Source: Prorocentrum cordatum | Lineage: Eukaryota; Sar; Dinophyceae; Prorocentrales; Prorocentraceae | Reading direction: 5' to 3' | NCBI GenBank assembly: GCA_963575745.1 | Contig: CAUYUJ010014184.1 | Span: forward strand, 152,001-216,000 | DNA: 64,000 bases | Shown: positions 19,091 to 30,363 of the stretch, one piece after another | Layout of the letters: each line of letters starts with the position of its first letter | Position numbering within the stretch: position 1 is the stretch's first letter | Notes under the pieces: generated by a model | Databases searched by the model: none | What the model saw: only the letters and a program-made list of their open reading frames with translations | Told to the model about the DNA's origin: nothing | Position numbers and translations under genes: made by a program

Positions 19091-19521
19091 CGCAGGGGGG
19101 GGGGGCGGCCCGAGTGCTTGCGGCCGACTGAGGCTCCTGGCTTGGACTTGCTTGGCCTTGGCACTGGCCGTGGCCAGGGGCCTCTGGCAGGCCCATGGCG
19201 CGGGGGCCCAGGGGCCGCTTCGGGGCCCGATGGGGGGCCTGGGACCCGAGGCCTATGGGCCCCATGGCACCTGGGACCTGGGGGCATGGGGCCTGGGGCC
19301 CAGGGGGCCTGTGGAGGGGAGGGGGGTAGGCAGCGGCAGCGGCGGCGGAACAGCGGCGGCGGCGCTGCAACACCTCACGGCGGCGGCAGACACCTAACGG
19401 GCATTGCAGCGGCAGCGACAGCAGCAGGCAGCATTGGCAGGAACGGCCCTGCAGGCCCTGCAGGCTGCAGGATCGAAGGGCAGGGCAGGGCGCGGCAGGA
19501 CGATCGCGACGGGGGCCCGAG

Positions 19522-19603
19522 ATTAACAAGGACTGGTTTGACGACAGCATTCTCGCATATGCATTTCAGTACGGGGCCTGGCGTTGTCTTGAGCCAAGTT
19601 CAG
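19522..19603 (+). CDS. Short exon-like segment with GC donor
   Basis: This frame reads INKDWFDDSILAYAFQYGAW and is followed by a GC-type donor (tcag|gcaggc at 19603/19604, phase 1), the donor style seen in the well-supported gene at 34.9-41.1 kb. A competing open frame (FSHMHFSTGPG) overlaps it. Function unknown. Confidence 0.3.
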
Positions 19604-19675
19604 GCAGGCCTGCCCATTCTTGAATGCACATCGTACGAACTCATGCGAAGACTATTATTCTCTGGGTGGGAGTGA

Positions 19676-20386
19676 CAAGAATACTTGGCACCGTCCAAGC
19701 GGAGAAAGGCTGACAGATTCAAGTTGGATGCGCATTGTCCCGAGGCTCCCAAGGTGTTGAAAACGACAGAGAAAATCGTGTTGAGATCGTACTTGCTGTG
19801 TCTGATAGATTGCGAGACCCACTTCGGCAACGGCTGCGCATTGATCCCTCACGGCCTCAGTGACCAGTTTTACAGCAGGATCGCGTGCGGTCAGTACGAT
19901 GGTGTCACAGAGCTGGTTCATCGGTATGAGGCCGAAGCTGAAGCCGCTGCGCTGACTGGAGGCCCCAAGAAGAAGGCTAAGAAAGCTTTGGCTCTGCTCG
20001 ACGTCATGGGGCCCGAGCTAGGGCCAGCCCCAGGCGCGCTGGCCGGGCCGCTTCCGCCAGTGCCCCCAGAGGCTGAGGGCGGCGGCAGCGAGCATGTTGA
20101 TGTTGAGGAGGACCCCTTGGGAGCCAAGCATGGGGGGTCTCCAGGGGCAGGGGGGCCCGGCGGGCCCGGGGCTGGCTCTGAGGGCGTCTAGGCTGAGGGC
20201 TGAGGGCTGAGGAGTTCGGGCATCGCGACTGGGCCCAGGCCTGGATGGGGCCCGCCCTGTAGAGGGGTCTTTGTGCAAGTGTGCAATCAGGGGGCTCGTA
20301 GCTAGCGGGGGGCCCTGACATGGGCCCCGAAGGGGCCTCGTCCCTTTATCAGGTTCCTCACTGCAAGACTTCGACTGCGTCGACGA

Positions 20387-20426
<40 letters not shown>

Positions 20427-20432
20427 ACGAGT

Positions 20433-20473
<41 letters not shown>

Positions 20474-21740
20474 CGGAGGTCGATGTTCCTGGGGGGATGG
20501 ATGAAACGATACCGATAACCGCTGCCCCGCGCCCCAGGCCGCCTAGGCTTCCCCCAGGATGCTCTCCGACCAGAGCTTCGAAGCGAATCCAGCCAGCCAT
20601 GTCGACGAGGGCCCCGAGGGCTCTCCAGTGCGAGCGGACGAGCGGCCTTCCGACCCAAATCCGCTCAAAACGGGTCCCCGGCGTGGGCTCTCCTGGGGGC
20701 GGAGTCCAAGTTCACCAGCTTTCCGAGTCGCGCCCAGCCGTGGCGACGGGGAGGGCCGCGCAAGGCCAGGAAAGCTTGACGTGCATTGGCCATTGGCATT
20801 GGCTTAGTTAGGCCTAATTGCGTCGCCACTGGAGGAGCTGGAGCGGGCATTGTTCGGCGGCAGCTCGTCTGACGAAGGCCTGTTCGAGCCTGGGCCTGAG
20901 GGGCGCGGCCACGGGGGCGGCGACGAGGGAGGCGGCGGCGGCCCCGACGACTCCGAGGGCGGGGGCGGCGGCGACCCTAGTCCTGGCGGCGACGCCGTTG
21001 GCGGCCATGTCGGAGCGCCGCCGCCGGCGCCAGGTCCGCCTAGCCCGCACGTGCCAGAGCCAGACTCAGACTCGCCGCCGCCGCCGCCCGATCCGCCTCT
21101 CGGGGGCGGGCGTGCCAGGGGCAAGGGCAGAGGCAGAGGTGGCGGCAGGGGCAGCGGCAGAGGCAGAGGCGGCGGCAGAGGTCGAGATGGAGGAGGAAGA
21201 GGGAAAGGAGGTGCGGCAGGAGGAGAAGAGGCGGCAGTGGCAGCCGCAGCGCCAGCAGCGCCGCTGCCGCCGCCGGCGCCAGTGGCGCCGCCAGGAGTCA
21301 AGCTCCGGAAAGGTCACTGGGGTGTGTTCAGGTTGACCCCGAGAACCAGGCCCGAGGACGGGCCTTTTGGCAGCTATCAAGTCACGTGCCCATTCCACAG
21401 AAAGAGCAAGACAACGCAATGCAAGAAGACACTTTCATTGCAAGGCCCGACGTCGAGAGATGAGCGACGTTGCCGACGAATGTTGATGTGGTGGGCCGTC
21501 AACCACTATCAATTCAACAGGCAGCGCAGCCACGTGAACTGGACCCCAACCATAGTAGAAACCCCCAAGAGCGAAGTGCTACGGGAGATGATCATCACCG
21601 AGCTCCCCGACGAGGAGCCGATGCCCGACGTTGCATTGGACGGCGTGGAGGAGGCGTCGGAGGAAGCTGACGAGGAGGCCAAGCACCCCCCCCTCCTCCA
21701 AAGCGCACGCATTCGACGGCGATGTCCGATGCCCCACTAA
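19676..21740 (+). CDS. Two-exon gene model, zinc-finger-like CxxH...C protein
   Basis: Proposed exons are 19676-20183 and 20812-21740, joined by a 628-bp intron with GC donor (gag g|gcgtct) and tag|g acceptor, both phase 1. Exon A encodes a basic region (APSKRRKADRFK), a globular part (SYLLCLIDCETHFG, HGLSDQFYSRI) and KKKAKK. Exon B opens with LEELERAL, then acidic/Gly-rich and RG-repeat (RGRGGGRG) sequence. It ends with a compact domain GSYQVTCPFHRKS...QCKK...WWAVNHYQFNRQRSH that has a C-x2-H-x7-C arrangement plus later His residues, suggesting a metal-binding fold. RG repeats and the basic patch suggest nucleic-acid binding (inference). The 5' end, and whether an earlier exon joins, are unknown. 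Confidence 0.45.
20381..20473. repeat. (GAC)n triplet tract in proposed intron
   Basis: Thirty or so GAC/ACG triplets with two interruptions, inside the proposed 20184-20811 intron. Confidence 0.9.
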
Positions 21741-21869
21741 TGTTACAGCGTTCTCTGGTCATTGATGTTTTCACGAATCCGACTTGCCCGAACGGGCGGC
21801 CCGGGGCCCGGAGTCTCGGAGTCCGGGCGATCTCGGTCGACCAGGCTTGGCTTCATTCTTGGCTTCTTT

Positions 21870-22054
21870 CTGTCTCTCTTTCCTTCCTCCCCATGACCTT
21901 GCCTCTCCCCTTCCCTCGCCCGCTCGCTCACTATCTCAGTCAGACGCCGCTCAGCCAGGCTCAATCCCTCTCCCTCTCCTCTCCCTCTCACTCTCTCTCT
22001 CTCTGCCCTCTCTCTACCCTCCCTCATATCTCTCTCTCTCTCTCTCTCTATCTA

Positions 22055-22086
<32 letters not shown>

Positions 22087-22095
22087 TCTCCCCCC
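21870..22095. repeat. CT-rich tract
   Basis: Pyrimidine-rich DNA with CT dinucleotide runs, densest at 22028-22090, between two plus-strand coding segments. Confidence 0.8.
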
Positions 22096-22507
22096 TGCCC
22101 CTCTCGTGGCCGCCGCCCGCCGCCGCGGCGCTGCTGCCGCTGCCCCCCCGCCGCGCCACGGGCAGACAGACCCCCTCGCCTCGCGGCCCGCCAGTCGAGC
22201 TCTTCCAGCAGCAGCTCGAGCAGCAGCAGCAGCTCGGACTGAGAGGAAGCGGAGGCCCGCCGCCCGCCGCCCGCCCGCCCCCTTGCCTTGCATCCTTGCA
22301 TTGACCACTTCTCGCCTCGCCTCGGCCTCCGACCCTCCCCGCGCTGTGCACTGCACTGGCCGGTCAGTCACCCCGCCCCCTCCCTTGCCACGTCCCGCGG
22401 CCGCTGTGGCATCTCAGCCGCTCTCGCAGCTCAGCAGCCCTAGGCCCTTGGTCCTTGGCCCTTCTTGTTCGCACCGCAGACGCCCTGTGCCTGGGCCGCC
22501 CGCGGCC

Positions 22508-24010
22508 ATGGGCGATCCCGCGGCGACCCGGGCCCCGAGCTCCGAGCAGAAGCAGACGCCAATCCCCAGGGCGCCGCCCTTCCCGCCGCCCGAGGAGCCC
22601 GTGGCACCGATGGGGGATCGCTTTCACATCGAAGGGATTCCGGAGTACATGGAGAAGATCACCCTGGACATCCCTCGAGCGAGCAGGTTAACCTCCGCCC
22701 GCAGCACCATGGGCCCCATGGGCTCGGCAAAGGTCACCCGCCACCCGCGTCTCAAATTCGAGGGGGACACTTCCACGCATCGTTTATAGTATTTTTTGAG
22801 TTTCGGAGACCCGGCGACCGATGTAATGAGTAAAACCAAATTGCCCCAGCACCTTCTCGGCCCGCGGTGGCCAGGGCCAAGCCCCAGGGGCTCGAGGGCC
22901 CCAGCCGTATCCGAATCCCGAGTCTCCCAGGCGAGGCCCGCCGTTCAGCCCCAGGCCAGGCCAGGCCAGGCCCGGGCAATTCGTCGTCCGAGCTCGAACA
23001 ATTGGTGGTCCAGGTCCAGGTCCAGGCCCCCGCCCAGCTCAGCCCAGCCCTGATTGCGGCCTCTTGCGGCCGCGGCCCAGCTAGTACATGATTCCAATCA
23101 GGTGGCATCAGGCGCGTCGGCGCCGTCGGAGTCGCCGCCGCTGTCGCTGTCGGAGTCCCAGGCCGCGGACCAAGACCTGGTGGCGGCGTCGCAGTCGCAG
23201 CAGTTCGAGCCGCCCAACCGCGAGCCGCACCCGCAGCCGCCACGGCTTGTGGCGGCCGATCCCCAGCCGCAGCCGCCCCAGCCGCCCCAGCCGCTGCCGC
23301 AGCCGCTGCAGCCCCAGCCCGCCGCGCGCGAGGCGCCCAGCAGGACCTCTGAGAAGAAGAGGCCCTTCGACGACGTCGTGGTCGTGGACTTGGTGGCTGA
23401 CGACGACTCCCCTGGCGAGGGGGCCGTGGCGGCCGCGGGGGGCGCGCCTAAGCTCATGAAGTGCCACTTCCCAGTATACAGCAGCGCCGTGGAGGCTGAG
23501 GCTGCAGCGGCTGAGGCGGCTGAGGCAGCCAAAGCCAAAGAGGCCAAGGCGGGCGACGAGGCCGACGAGGCCGAGGCCGCGGCGGCCGCGGGCGCTGGCG
23601 GCGCCGGCGGCTCCAGCGCGGCGAGTGATCGCGATCAAGTTGCCTTCGCTGAGGTTACGGCCGCGGCTGAGGCGGCCACGGCGCCGACGCTCCCCGCCGC
23701 CGCAGCGGAAGTGGCCGCAATGGCCGCCCCGAAGAGTCCACCACCAAGGTGTCCCCGTGGTCCTCCCGCTCATGGCCACGCGACGTCGCCAGGCACCGCC
23801 GCCGCGCACGAGCAGTTGCGGATGTTCGCGGAGGTTGACGCCAGCGATGTGCTGACCCAGGAGGATTCGATTTCTCACGGGCCTTACGATTACGACATGT
23901 CGCAGTCGCAGTCGCTGTGTCCCATGGGATATCTCGACCACGACAAGGTCATGGCCGAGCCTCAGCCCGAGGAGGCCGAGGAGCCTCCGCAGACGCAGAC
24001 GTTCGATTGA
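22508..24010 (+). CDS. Two-exon acidic Ala/Pro/Gln-rich protein, unknown
   Basis: Proposed exons 22508-22732 and 23102-24010 are joined by a 369-bp GT-AG intron (aaag|gtcacc ... atcag|gtggca). Both sides are phase 0 and give 377 aa. The N-terminus is MGDPAATRAPSSEQKQ, followed by FHIEGIPEYMEKITLDIP. The second exon has a PQPPQP repeat, a basic-to-acidic stretch EKKRPFDDVVVVDLVADDD, KCHFPVYSS, a long Ala/Glu region suited to a helix, and a conserved-looking tail (EVDASDVLTQEDSISHGPYDYD). The frame is open well upstream of the ATG, so an upstream exon, even continuity with the 19.7-21.7 kb gene, cannot be excluded. No catalytic motif is visible. Confidence 0.5.
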
Positions 24011-25195
24011 GTTGCGGCGGAGGGGCTCAAGGCATAGTGGCATAGGGCCATAGGGGCTTGAGGCTCAGAGCTCGGCGGCCCGCGGCCCAGGAGCTCAGGC
24101 CCTGAGGTTGCTCAGGGCTCGGGGGGCTTGAGTGCCCTGGCAGTTGATTCAGGGGCGAAATTCAGGGCTCCTTCTCCTCTTGCTCGTTCTATTGCTCGCA
24201 GCTGCAACTCACATCCCCATCAGGCCCTCAGGCCCTCAGGCCTCAGGCCTCAGGCCCTCCTCCGGGTCTCGTTTCAGGCTCGTGTTCCTCCTCCCCCTCC
24301 TCATCCTCAGCCTCCTCCCAGTCCCCCCCCTGCGCCCCCACCCGACAGGTTGGGGCTGCTAGGTTTCAGGAGCAGGCGCAGTGCAGAGTGTTTGGCCACG
24401 CGTTCCGCATGAAACGTCGTCGTCGTCTAGTCGCGTCGTGCTCCTCGCCCCTCCCATTGATTCGTTTGCCTCGGCATCGGGCGCGCGCCCTCGCGAGCGG
24501 GGGTAGAGTAGATCGAGGGCGCTGCTGCAGTGCTCGGGGGCGCGGCACGGACGAGTGAGCAGGAGGAGGGCGGGGGCAGATGAGGAGAAGGAGTAAGGGA
24601 GAGGATGGAGGGAGGTTGAAGGTCGGAGATGAGATGGGAAGGATGGGGATAACAGTGGACTGTGGACAGCATGAGGGGCAGGAGGATCTGGGGAGGGATG
24701 AGGGATAAGGAGCGACGATGGAGGAGGAGGAGGAGGAGTAGGAGGAGGAGGAGGAGGAGGAGGAGAGGAGTTGGAAGATGAGGAGGAGGAGGAGGAGGAG
24801 TCCAGGACGAGGAGGAGGCTAGAGAACAAGAGGGCGATGGAGCGAGCCAGCGGTCCGTCGTCGCGCGCTGCCAGGCCGCCCGGCCTCCAGCTGCGACGTG
24901 GCGCGGGACCCGGCCCCAGCGCCAGCGGCGGCCCCGCGCCGCGCGCCTCGCGTGGAGGAGGATGGAGGATGGAGGAGTCGGAGGCTGAATTGCGAAGAGG
25001 AGTCGGAGGTTATACTTTCTGGTTTGTTTCCCCCCTCCCTTCTTGCCTCAGCCCCCTCCTCGTCTGTCCACCCTCCTCCCTCCCTCCGCCGCCGCCTCCC
25101 GAGCCTCGTCCTCTCGGCCGCTCGCGCGATGATGAGCGTTTGTTTCGGTCTCAGAACCGCGGATCGGATGCGAATCGGGAGATGAGAGAGAGAGA

Positions 25196-25248
<53 letters not shown>

Positions 25249-25268
25249 TAGAGAGAGAGAGAGAAAAC

Positions 25269-25312
<44 letters not shown>

Positions 25313-25988
25313 GTGCCGGGTGCCGTCGTCGTCCTCGCCCTCGTCCTCGTCGTCGTCGTCCCCGTCCCCGTCGTCCGTCGTCCGTCGTCGTCGTCGTCGT
25401 CGGCGTCGTCGTCGTCGTCGTCGTCTGCTCATTCTTGTTCCAGCTTGCCCATCGTTCATCACTTCATCACCTCGTCACGTGTTTCTTGCTCGCTCGCGTT
25501 CAATGCTCGATGCTCATGCGATTGCCATCCGAATCCTATCATTACTCTCCTCGCCCCGCGGCGAAGTCACGCGCGAGGCCGCGCGAAGGTTGCTGGATGG
25601 GCAAGGCCCCAGGGCCATGGGCCCCATGGGCCCCCGAAGGGCAATGGCGTCCCGTTCGATTGGCGAGGAGGGAGCAGGGAGGAGGAGGAGGGAGGCGGAG
25701 GAGAGACGGCGCGAGGGCCTGCGAGGGGACTCTTGACTCCTGAGATCACCGAGGACTCGGACACCAGCCATTCCTAAGCCCCCAAGAGAGCCCAGGAGAG
25801 CCAACTTTCCAGGGGCCTTCCAGCGGGCTTCCATCCAGGCTCCAGGACCTCAGGATTCCAGTGGCGTCGTCCAGAGTCCAGACTCCAGACCACCCCCACT
25901 ACAAAAAACAAACACGCATAATATGGCGCCCTCGAGCCTCGTGGTCCCCAAGCGGCCGAGCGCTCTCCATGGGCGCGCTCCCCCCCTC
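24011..25988. other. Intergenic, simple-repeat-rich
   Basis: No convincing gene. Contains CCTCAGG-type short repeats (24220-24260), a GGA tract (24718-24820), GA microsatellite (25178-25310) and GTC triplets (25322-25430). Open frames here are driven by the repeats. Confidence 0.6.
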
Positions 25989-26113
25989 GCTCGAAAACCG
26001 CACTTTGACGCTCGAAAACCACCATTTCACGCTCGAAAACCGCATTTTGACGCTCGAAAACCATTTTTTGACATTCGAAAACAGCAATTTGACGCTCGAA
26101 AGCATTTTTTGAC
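25989..26113. repeat. 21-bp tandem repeat, six copies
   Basis: Units begin at 25989, 26010, 26031, 26052, 26073 and 26094. The shared part is GCTCGAAAACC followed by a T-rich stretch ending TTGAC. The last copy is one base shorter. It marks the edge of an AT-rich island. Confidence 0.9.
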
Positions 26114-26299
26114 GCGCGCTCACAATATTCTCATGTTGGGCGGGGGGTCTAAGGGGGATGAGATTCAGAGGGCCCCGCAAACTTGCAAAGGGCGCTGGCG
26201 CCAGCCCCCCGCGTCCAAATGGCCTCAACTGGTTCAGAATTTTCCGAAATGGTTCAAACTTTGGCCTAGGGGTTCCGAAATTGCCCAGAAAGCTCGTGA

Positions 26300-26945
26300 A
26301 ATTGATAGATCGAACAAAAAATAATGATTTATATTAATTCCAATTGTTTTCAATCGAAAGCAGGCAAATTTAGATAATTTTGCACCGAATCTACGTGTTT
26401 GGGCGCGTAGTTCGTGATTTTGGTGTGTTTCTAATATATTTAATTATAATTATATTGTTTTTAATGTTTTTGGTTTATAATGTAATTATTTGTAATTATT
26501 GTGTTTTTTCTGATATTCCAAACGCATTTTGCAAACATATGATTAATTCTCGGCAGCGTTCGGGCGTCGTTGGGGGTGTTTCGGCCGTCTCTCGGGCGTG
26601 GCCGTTTTTCTTTCGGCAGCCTTCGGGCGTCATTGAGGGTGTTTCGGCCGTCATTCGGGCGTCGCTTGCTTCAAGGAAAATACAAAAAAAAACAAATGAC
26701 GCACATGTATTTTCAAACATGCAAAAATAATTGGAAACATTTGTTTTTGCAAGTTTCATTTTTTTTGTACTTGTGTTGTGGGATTTGTTTTTTGTTGCGT
26801 GCATTCTTATTATTTTGACGTCGTTTTGAATTGTTCGAAGGTGTATTGGTATATGTTGATCAGTTTCTGATGGTTTCACTTGTGTTTGGCAAATATTTTT
26901 GTTATTTTTGGCCGTTGTGGCGATATCTTGTGAAACGGCCAAATA
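26300..26945. other. AT-rich island
   Basis: About 650 bp of strongly AT-rich DNA in an otherwise very GC-rich window, with runs of T and no convincing ORF. It contains a GC-richer insert in which a ~50-bp segment is directly repeated 63 bp apart (starts 26551 and 26614). Origin unknown: organellar or foreign DNA, a spacer, or a regulatory region are all possible. Confidence 0.8.
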
Positions 26946-27464
26946 TTCAGAGCCAGAGTTCAGTTCCCCTCAAGGACTCAAGGACTCAGGGCCCCTCAAG
27001 GACTCAGGGGCCCCTCAGAGGATTCCAGACTCAAGGGCTCAGGGCCCTTCAATATCGCACTCTCGGGCGTCGGGCCCCACCCCAAGCCCCACAGGCGCCC
27101 ATGGACACGTCCCCGTGCGGGAGTTCCCGCTCCATGCTTTGCCAGGCAGCCAGGCAGCACCAGGCATTGCGAGGCCCTGACAGCTTGGCGTGGCCCCTTG
27201 AGTCTTGGAGCCGTGGGGTTCCCAGGGCCCATCGAGGCTTTGGGGTCGGCCGGTGGCCGGCCCCCTGTGCATGTCTATTAGAGTTTATCCGACATGGGCT
27301 AGGCTCCGCCCGGTCTTGCGTTGGGAGCCTCCCCTCCTCCGCCTTCTGGCCCCTGCTGAGCCCTGCTGGCCTTGTCACCTTGTCCTCCCCTCCCCTCCCC
27401 TGTTCAGCATTGGGCGTCTCGAGTTCCAGCGTCGCGCGAGTGCGCCGCGACTCCGCGCCACGCG

Positions 27465-29408
27465 ATGAAGAGGCCATCAGCGGCGCCAGATCTGCTGCTG
27501 TATCCGCGCGGCAGCGTCGCCAAGAGGCCCGCCGCCGCTGCGAGCAGCATCGGCCCCCGCTGCGGCGCGGCTTCCTGCCGCCGCGCCGCCCCTGGCCCTT
27601 GCCCCAAGGGCGTCCAGGAGCTCTTCCAGTTCGAGGCGGACATGTTCAAGGCCATGGCCGATCAACATGTCACTGGCTGGCCCGAGGATATTCAGAAGCT
27701 AGCGGATTGCAACATTATTATTACGGAGTCCTATGCTGGCACTTGCGCCCAAAGCTACGCCCACAAAAGGATGTTGGATTGGATGATCAAGACTACCAGC
27801 GGCAAGGGCAGGGTCATCTTCTACTCCACCACCGAGCACGGCACCCACCAGCAGAGGCTTATCTCCAAGATGTCGCAATCCCACGGCCATCGCCCACTTC
27901 ACCGTTTTGGGGATTTGCTGGATCGCGTCCCGCAGGAGGTTAAGATGAGGGGGGTGGCCATCATGGAGTCGCTGATGAGCGACGCGAAGAGCTTCGCCGT
28001 CAGGGCCGCGGCGTCGCCGGAGGCCCCTTCGTATTCCAAGAAATGGGTCGACGAGAGGAGGGAGTCCTTGGGCAAGGAGCTGTTCTTGGAGCTGGACTTG
28101 CTCGTCAGGGAGACGCGTATGTGCACCGCGGCGTACTGCTTCGAGCACGGTAAGCACTGCAACATCAATCCCAGAGACAGCATAGAGGCGCTGACGAATT
28201 TCGAAGGTTATGATCCCCACTTGGAGACGGTCTGGTTCGAGCTTGCCGGGAACACTTGTTGTCCGTGGAGCAGGTTGGTCTCGGGCATGTGCCGCCACTA
28301 CTTGGACCCGGCGACTTTCCCCATGCTTGTGTGGGCGCATTCATGTAAGAAGATGAGGCCGACCGCCATTATCCAAGAGAACGTGGAAGGTTTTGAAGAA
28401 ATTGGCATGGTGGACTTGCTGGCCGAACAACCGAGGCCATTCGCGCCCGTGGGCGAATCGGCGGCATACAGTTGCGTGGTGCTCAAGGGGAAGCCCCTGG
28501 ACGTTGGGTTCCCAGCTTCAGGCGCCAGGAAGTTCTTGCTGGCGATCCGCAATGAGTGTTGCTGCTTCAAGACCCTGAAAGTGAACCCGGCCATGGTTGG
28601 GGTTGAGGCGGCGGCCGCCGCTGCAGATGATGGTCCCCAGGGCGACGCCGAATCGATCAGCCAGGCTGGCAGCCAGGTAGCTGTGTACATGCTCAAGGAT
28701 ATCTTCAAGCCATTCTCCCAGAACGTCGATCTCGCGGACATGCTGCGAGCGACCCCCGAGATGATTGACTCCCTCCTGACTGAGAGGTTCGATAACGACC
28801 AGCTCTACGGCCTCGACAGCGCCAACTCCAGCTTCTTCGACTCGCTGCTACCGTCGCAGAGGCGTCGCCTCCACGACCACGAGGAGAAGTGCATCGACAT
28901 GGGCATCTGCGACGTCGGCCTGCCTGGGACCCCGAACGAGTTTGAGAAGAAGTGGTCTGTCGGCGCGGCCATTGTATGCCTGAACAACGAGAGCGGCTAC
29001 GTCAGCGCCAACACCATGGCCTTCCCCAGGCTCCTGAAGGGGTCGATCCTGTACGACATGGTCACTGAGAGAGCCCTCGTGCCAGAGGAGCTCTGGTTCA
29101 TGCAGGGGTGGCCAGTGCCCGGCATGCTGCCCAGGTCTTTGACGAGGTCATTTCCTCACGAGACGTGCGATTTCCAGGAGAGCCAACACAAGGTGTTCAT
29201 GGGGAACTCTGTGCACGTCAACCTTGCAGCTGCCGTTTCAGCCTTTGCCATTGGCGCGGTCCTGTGGCCCCAGGGTGACCCCGCCTGGCCTCAGCCAGCA
29301 GCTCAGCTGGCCCTGCCCAGCAGCGGGCCTGCGGCCGCTGCGGCGGCGGCCCAGGCCCCGGCCGCCGCGACCCCTGCGGACCCGCGCCCCGCGCCGCCTG
29401 GCGCCTAG
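27465..29408 (+). CDS. C5-cytosine DNA methyltransferase family protein, intronless
   Basis: A 647-aa single-exon gene. The start ATG (MKRPSAAPD) is chosen because the frame upstream has no ATG. The motif order of C5-cytosine methyltransferases is visible: motif I-like ITESYAGTC (residue ~87), motif IV-like TCCPWS carrying the candidate catalytic Cys (~263), motif VI ENV (~305), motif VIII-like ARKFLLAIRN (~354), motif IX-like ELWFMQGWPVP (~542) and motif X GNSVHV (~579). The 190 residues between VIII and IX would hold the target-recognition domain. Motif IV departs from the usual PPC-P-S, so activity is not assured. A Lys/Arg and Ala/Pro-rich tail ends the protein. The enzyme would transfer methyl from SAM to cytosine in DNA. 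No RT lies beside it, though DNMT domains are known to ride on dinoflagellate retrotransposons. Confidence 0.75.
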   Translation: MKRPSAAPDLLLYPRGSVAKRPAAAASSIGPRCGAASCRRAAPGPCPKGVQELFQFEADMFKAMADQHVTGWPEDIQKLADCNIIITESYAGTCAQSYAHKRMLDWMIKTTSGKGRVIFYSTTEHGTHQQRLISKMSQSHGHRPLHRFGDLLDRVPQEVKMRGVAIMESLMSDAKSFAVRAAASPEAPSYSKKWVDERRESLGKELFLELDLLVRETRMCTAAYCFEHGKHCNINPRDSIEALTNFEGYDPHLETVWFELAGNTCCPWSRLVSGMCRHYLDPATFPMLVWAHSCKKMRPTAIIQENVEGFEEIGMVDLLAEQPRPFAPVGESAAYSCVVLKGKPLDVGFPASGARKFLLAIRNECCCFKTLKVNPAMVGVEAAAAAADDGPQGDAESISQAGSQVAVYMLKDIFKPFSQNVDLADMLRATPEMIDSLLTERFDNDQLYGLDSANSSFFDSLLPSQRRRLHDHEEKCIDMGICDVGLPGTPNEFEKKWSVGAAIVCLNNESGYVSANTMAFPRLLKGSILYDMVTERALVPEELWFMQGWPVPGMLPRSLTRSFPHETCDFQESQHKVFMGNSVHVNLAAAVSAFAIGAVLWPQGDPAWPQPAAQLALPSSGPAAAAAAAQAPAAATPADPRPAPPGA

Positions 29409-30363
29409 CGTAGGGGCGCTGGCGCTGCCTTCGCCAGGGCCGCAAACACGCCGCAGCGTTTGCGGTCTAGCTTCTGTGAGTGCCAGCAGCTCGCGGGGAG
29501 GGGGGCGGCGAGGAGAGGGAGGATGCTTTGAGGAGGGGGATGGGGGAGTCGGAGGAGGAGGACGACGAGAACGAGGAGGGCGAGGACGAGGGCGAGGATG
29601 GAGAGGGAGACGAGTGAGCGATGCTTGCTGCCAGACGCGATACAATTTCAATGAGTTGGAAATGGGCTCGAAAACAATTGCTATTGCTGAGCGTTCAGGT
29701 ATTCCTTATCCTTTATCTTCCTACTTCTTAATCACCACCGCCTCATGTCCTCTCCTCGCCCTCATCCCCCACCGCCCCATCTTCCTCCTCCTCGCCTCCT
29801 CGGTGAGCCCCCATCGGGGATTTGAGCTGATCCGATCACCAGCCTGGGCCAGTCCGTCTTCCGTCTTCCAGGGCCCGCCAGTCGATTTCCTCACTCGCTC
29901 GCCTCTCTCCCAGACAACCCCCGAATGACCTCTTGGCTGTGCCCAGGCTGGGGCCGAGTCTCGGGTTAGGCCGAACACCGATGGGGGGACACGATGAGGA
30001 GGAATGTGGAGGGCCGAGGAGTCGCCGAGGAGGGCGAGGATCGGGAGGCGCGAGGCCTGGTAGGGGGATGCGGCGACGACGAGGATGACTAAGTGGGCGA
30101 GGCGCGCATCGATGCGAGGGGCCGAGGGAGAGCTGCCCCCCGCGGGGCCCCCGCGTGGCCCCGGGGTTCCAGGCCATCAGACTACGCCCCGCAGCTTGCG
30201 CGAAGATAACAAGGGCGCGGGCGCGGGATGCCTGCCTGCCCTATTTCAGTGGGATGGCGAGTGCGAAGATGATCGCGCGTGGCGCCCCTCAAAAATTATT
30301 CCAGTGCGACCCTACCTAGGAGTTGTTGGAACCCCTAGGAAAGCAGCATTAGTAGTAACAGTA
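29409..30363. other. Intergenic, no gene seen
   Basis: GC-rich spacer between the methyltransferase and the 11-bp satellite. Scattered GGA/GAG runs (29500-29620). No supported coding sequence on either strand. Confidence 0.5.

Noticed and set aside
19590-19600. Minus-strand TTGGCTCAAG, the 3' end of the spliced leader
   Set aside because: Only 10 bases match, there is no CCGTAGC upstream, and it falls in a probable plus-strand exon.
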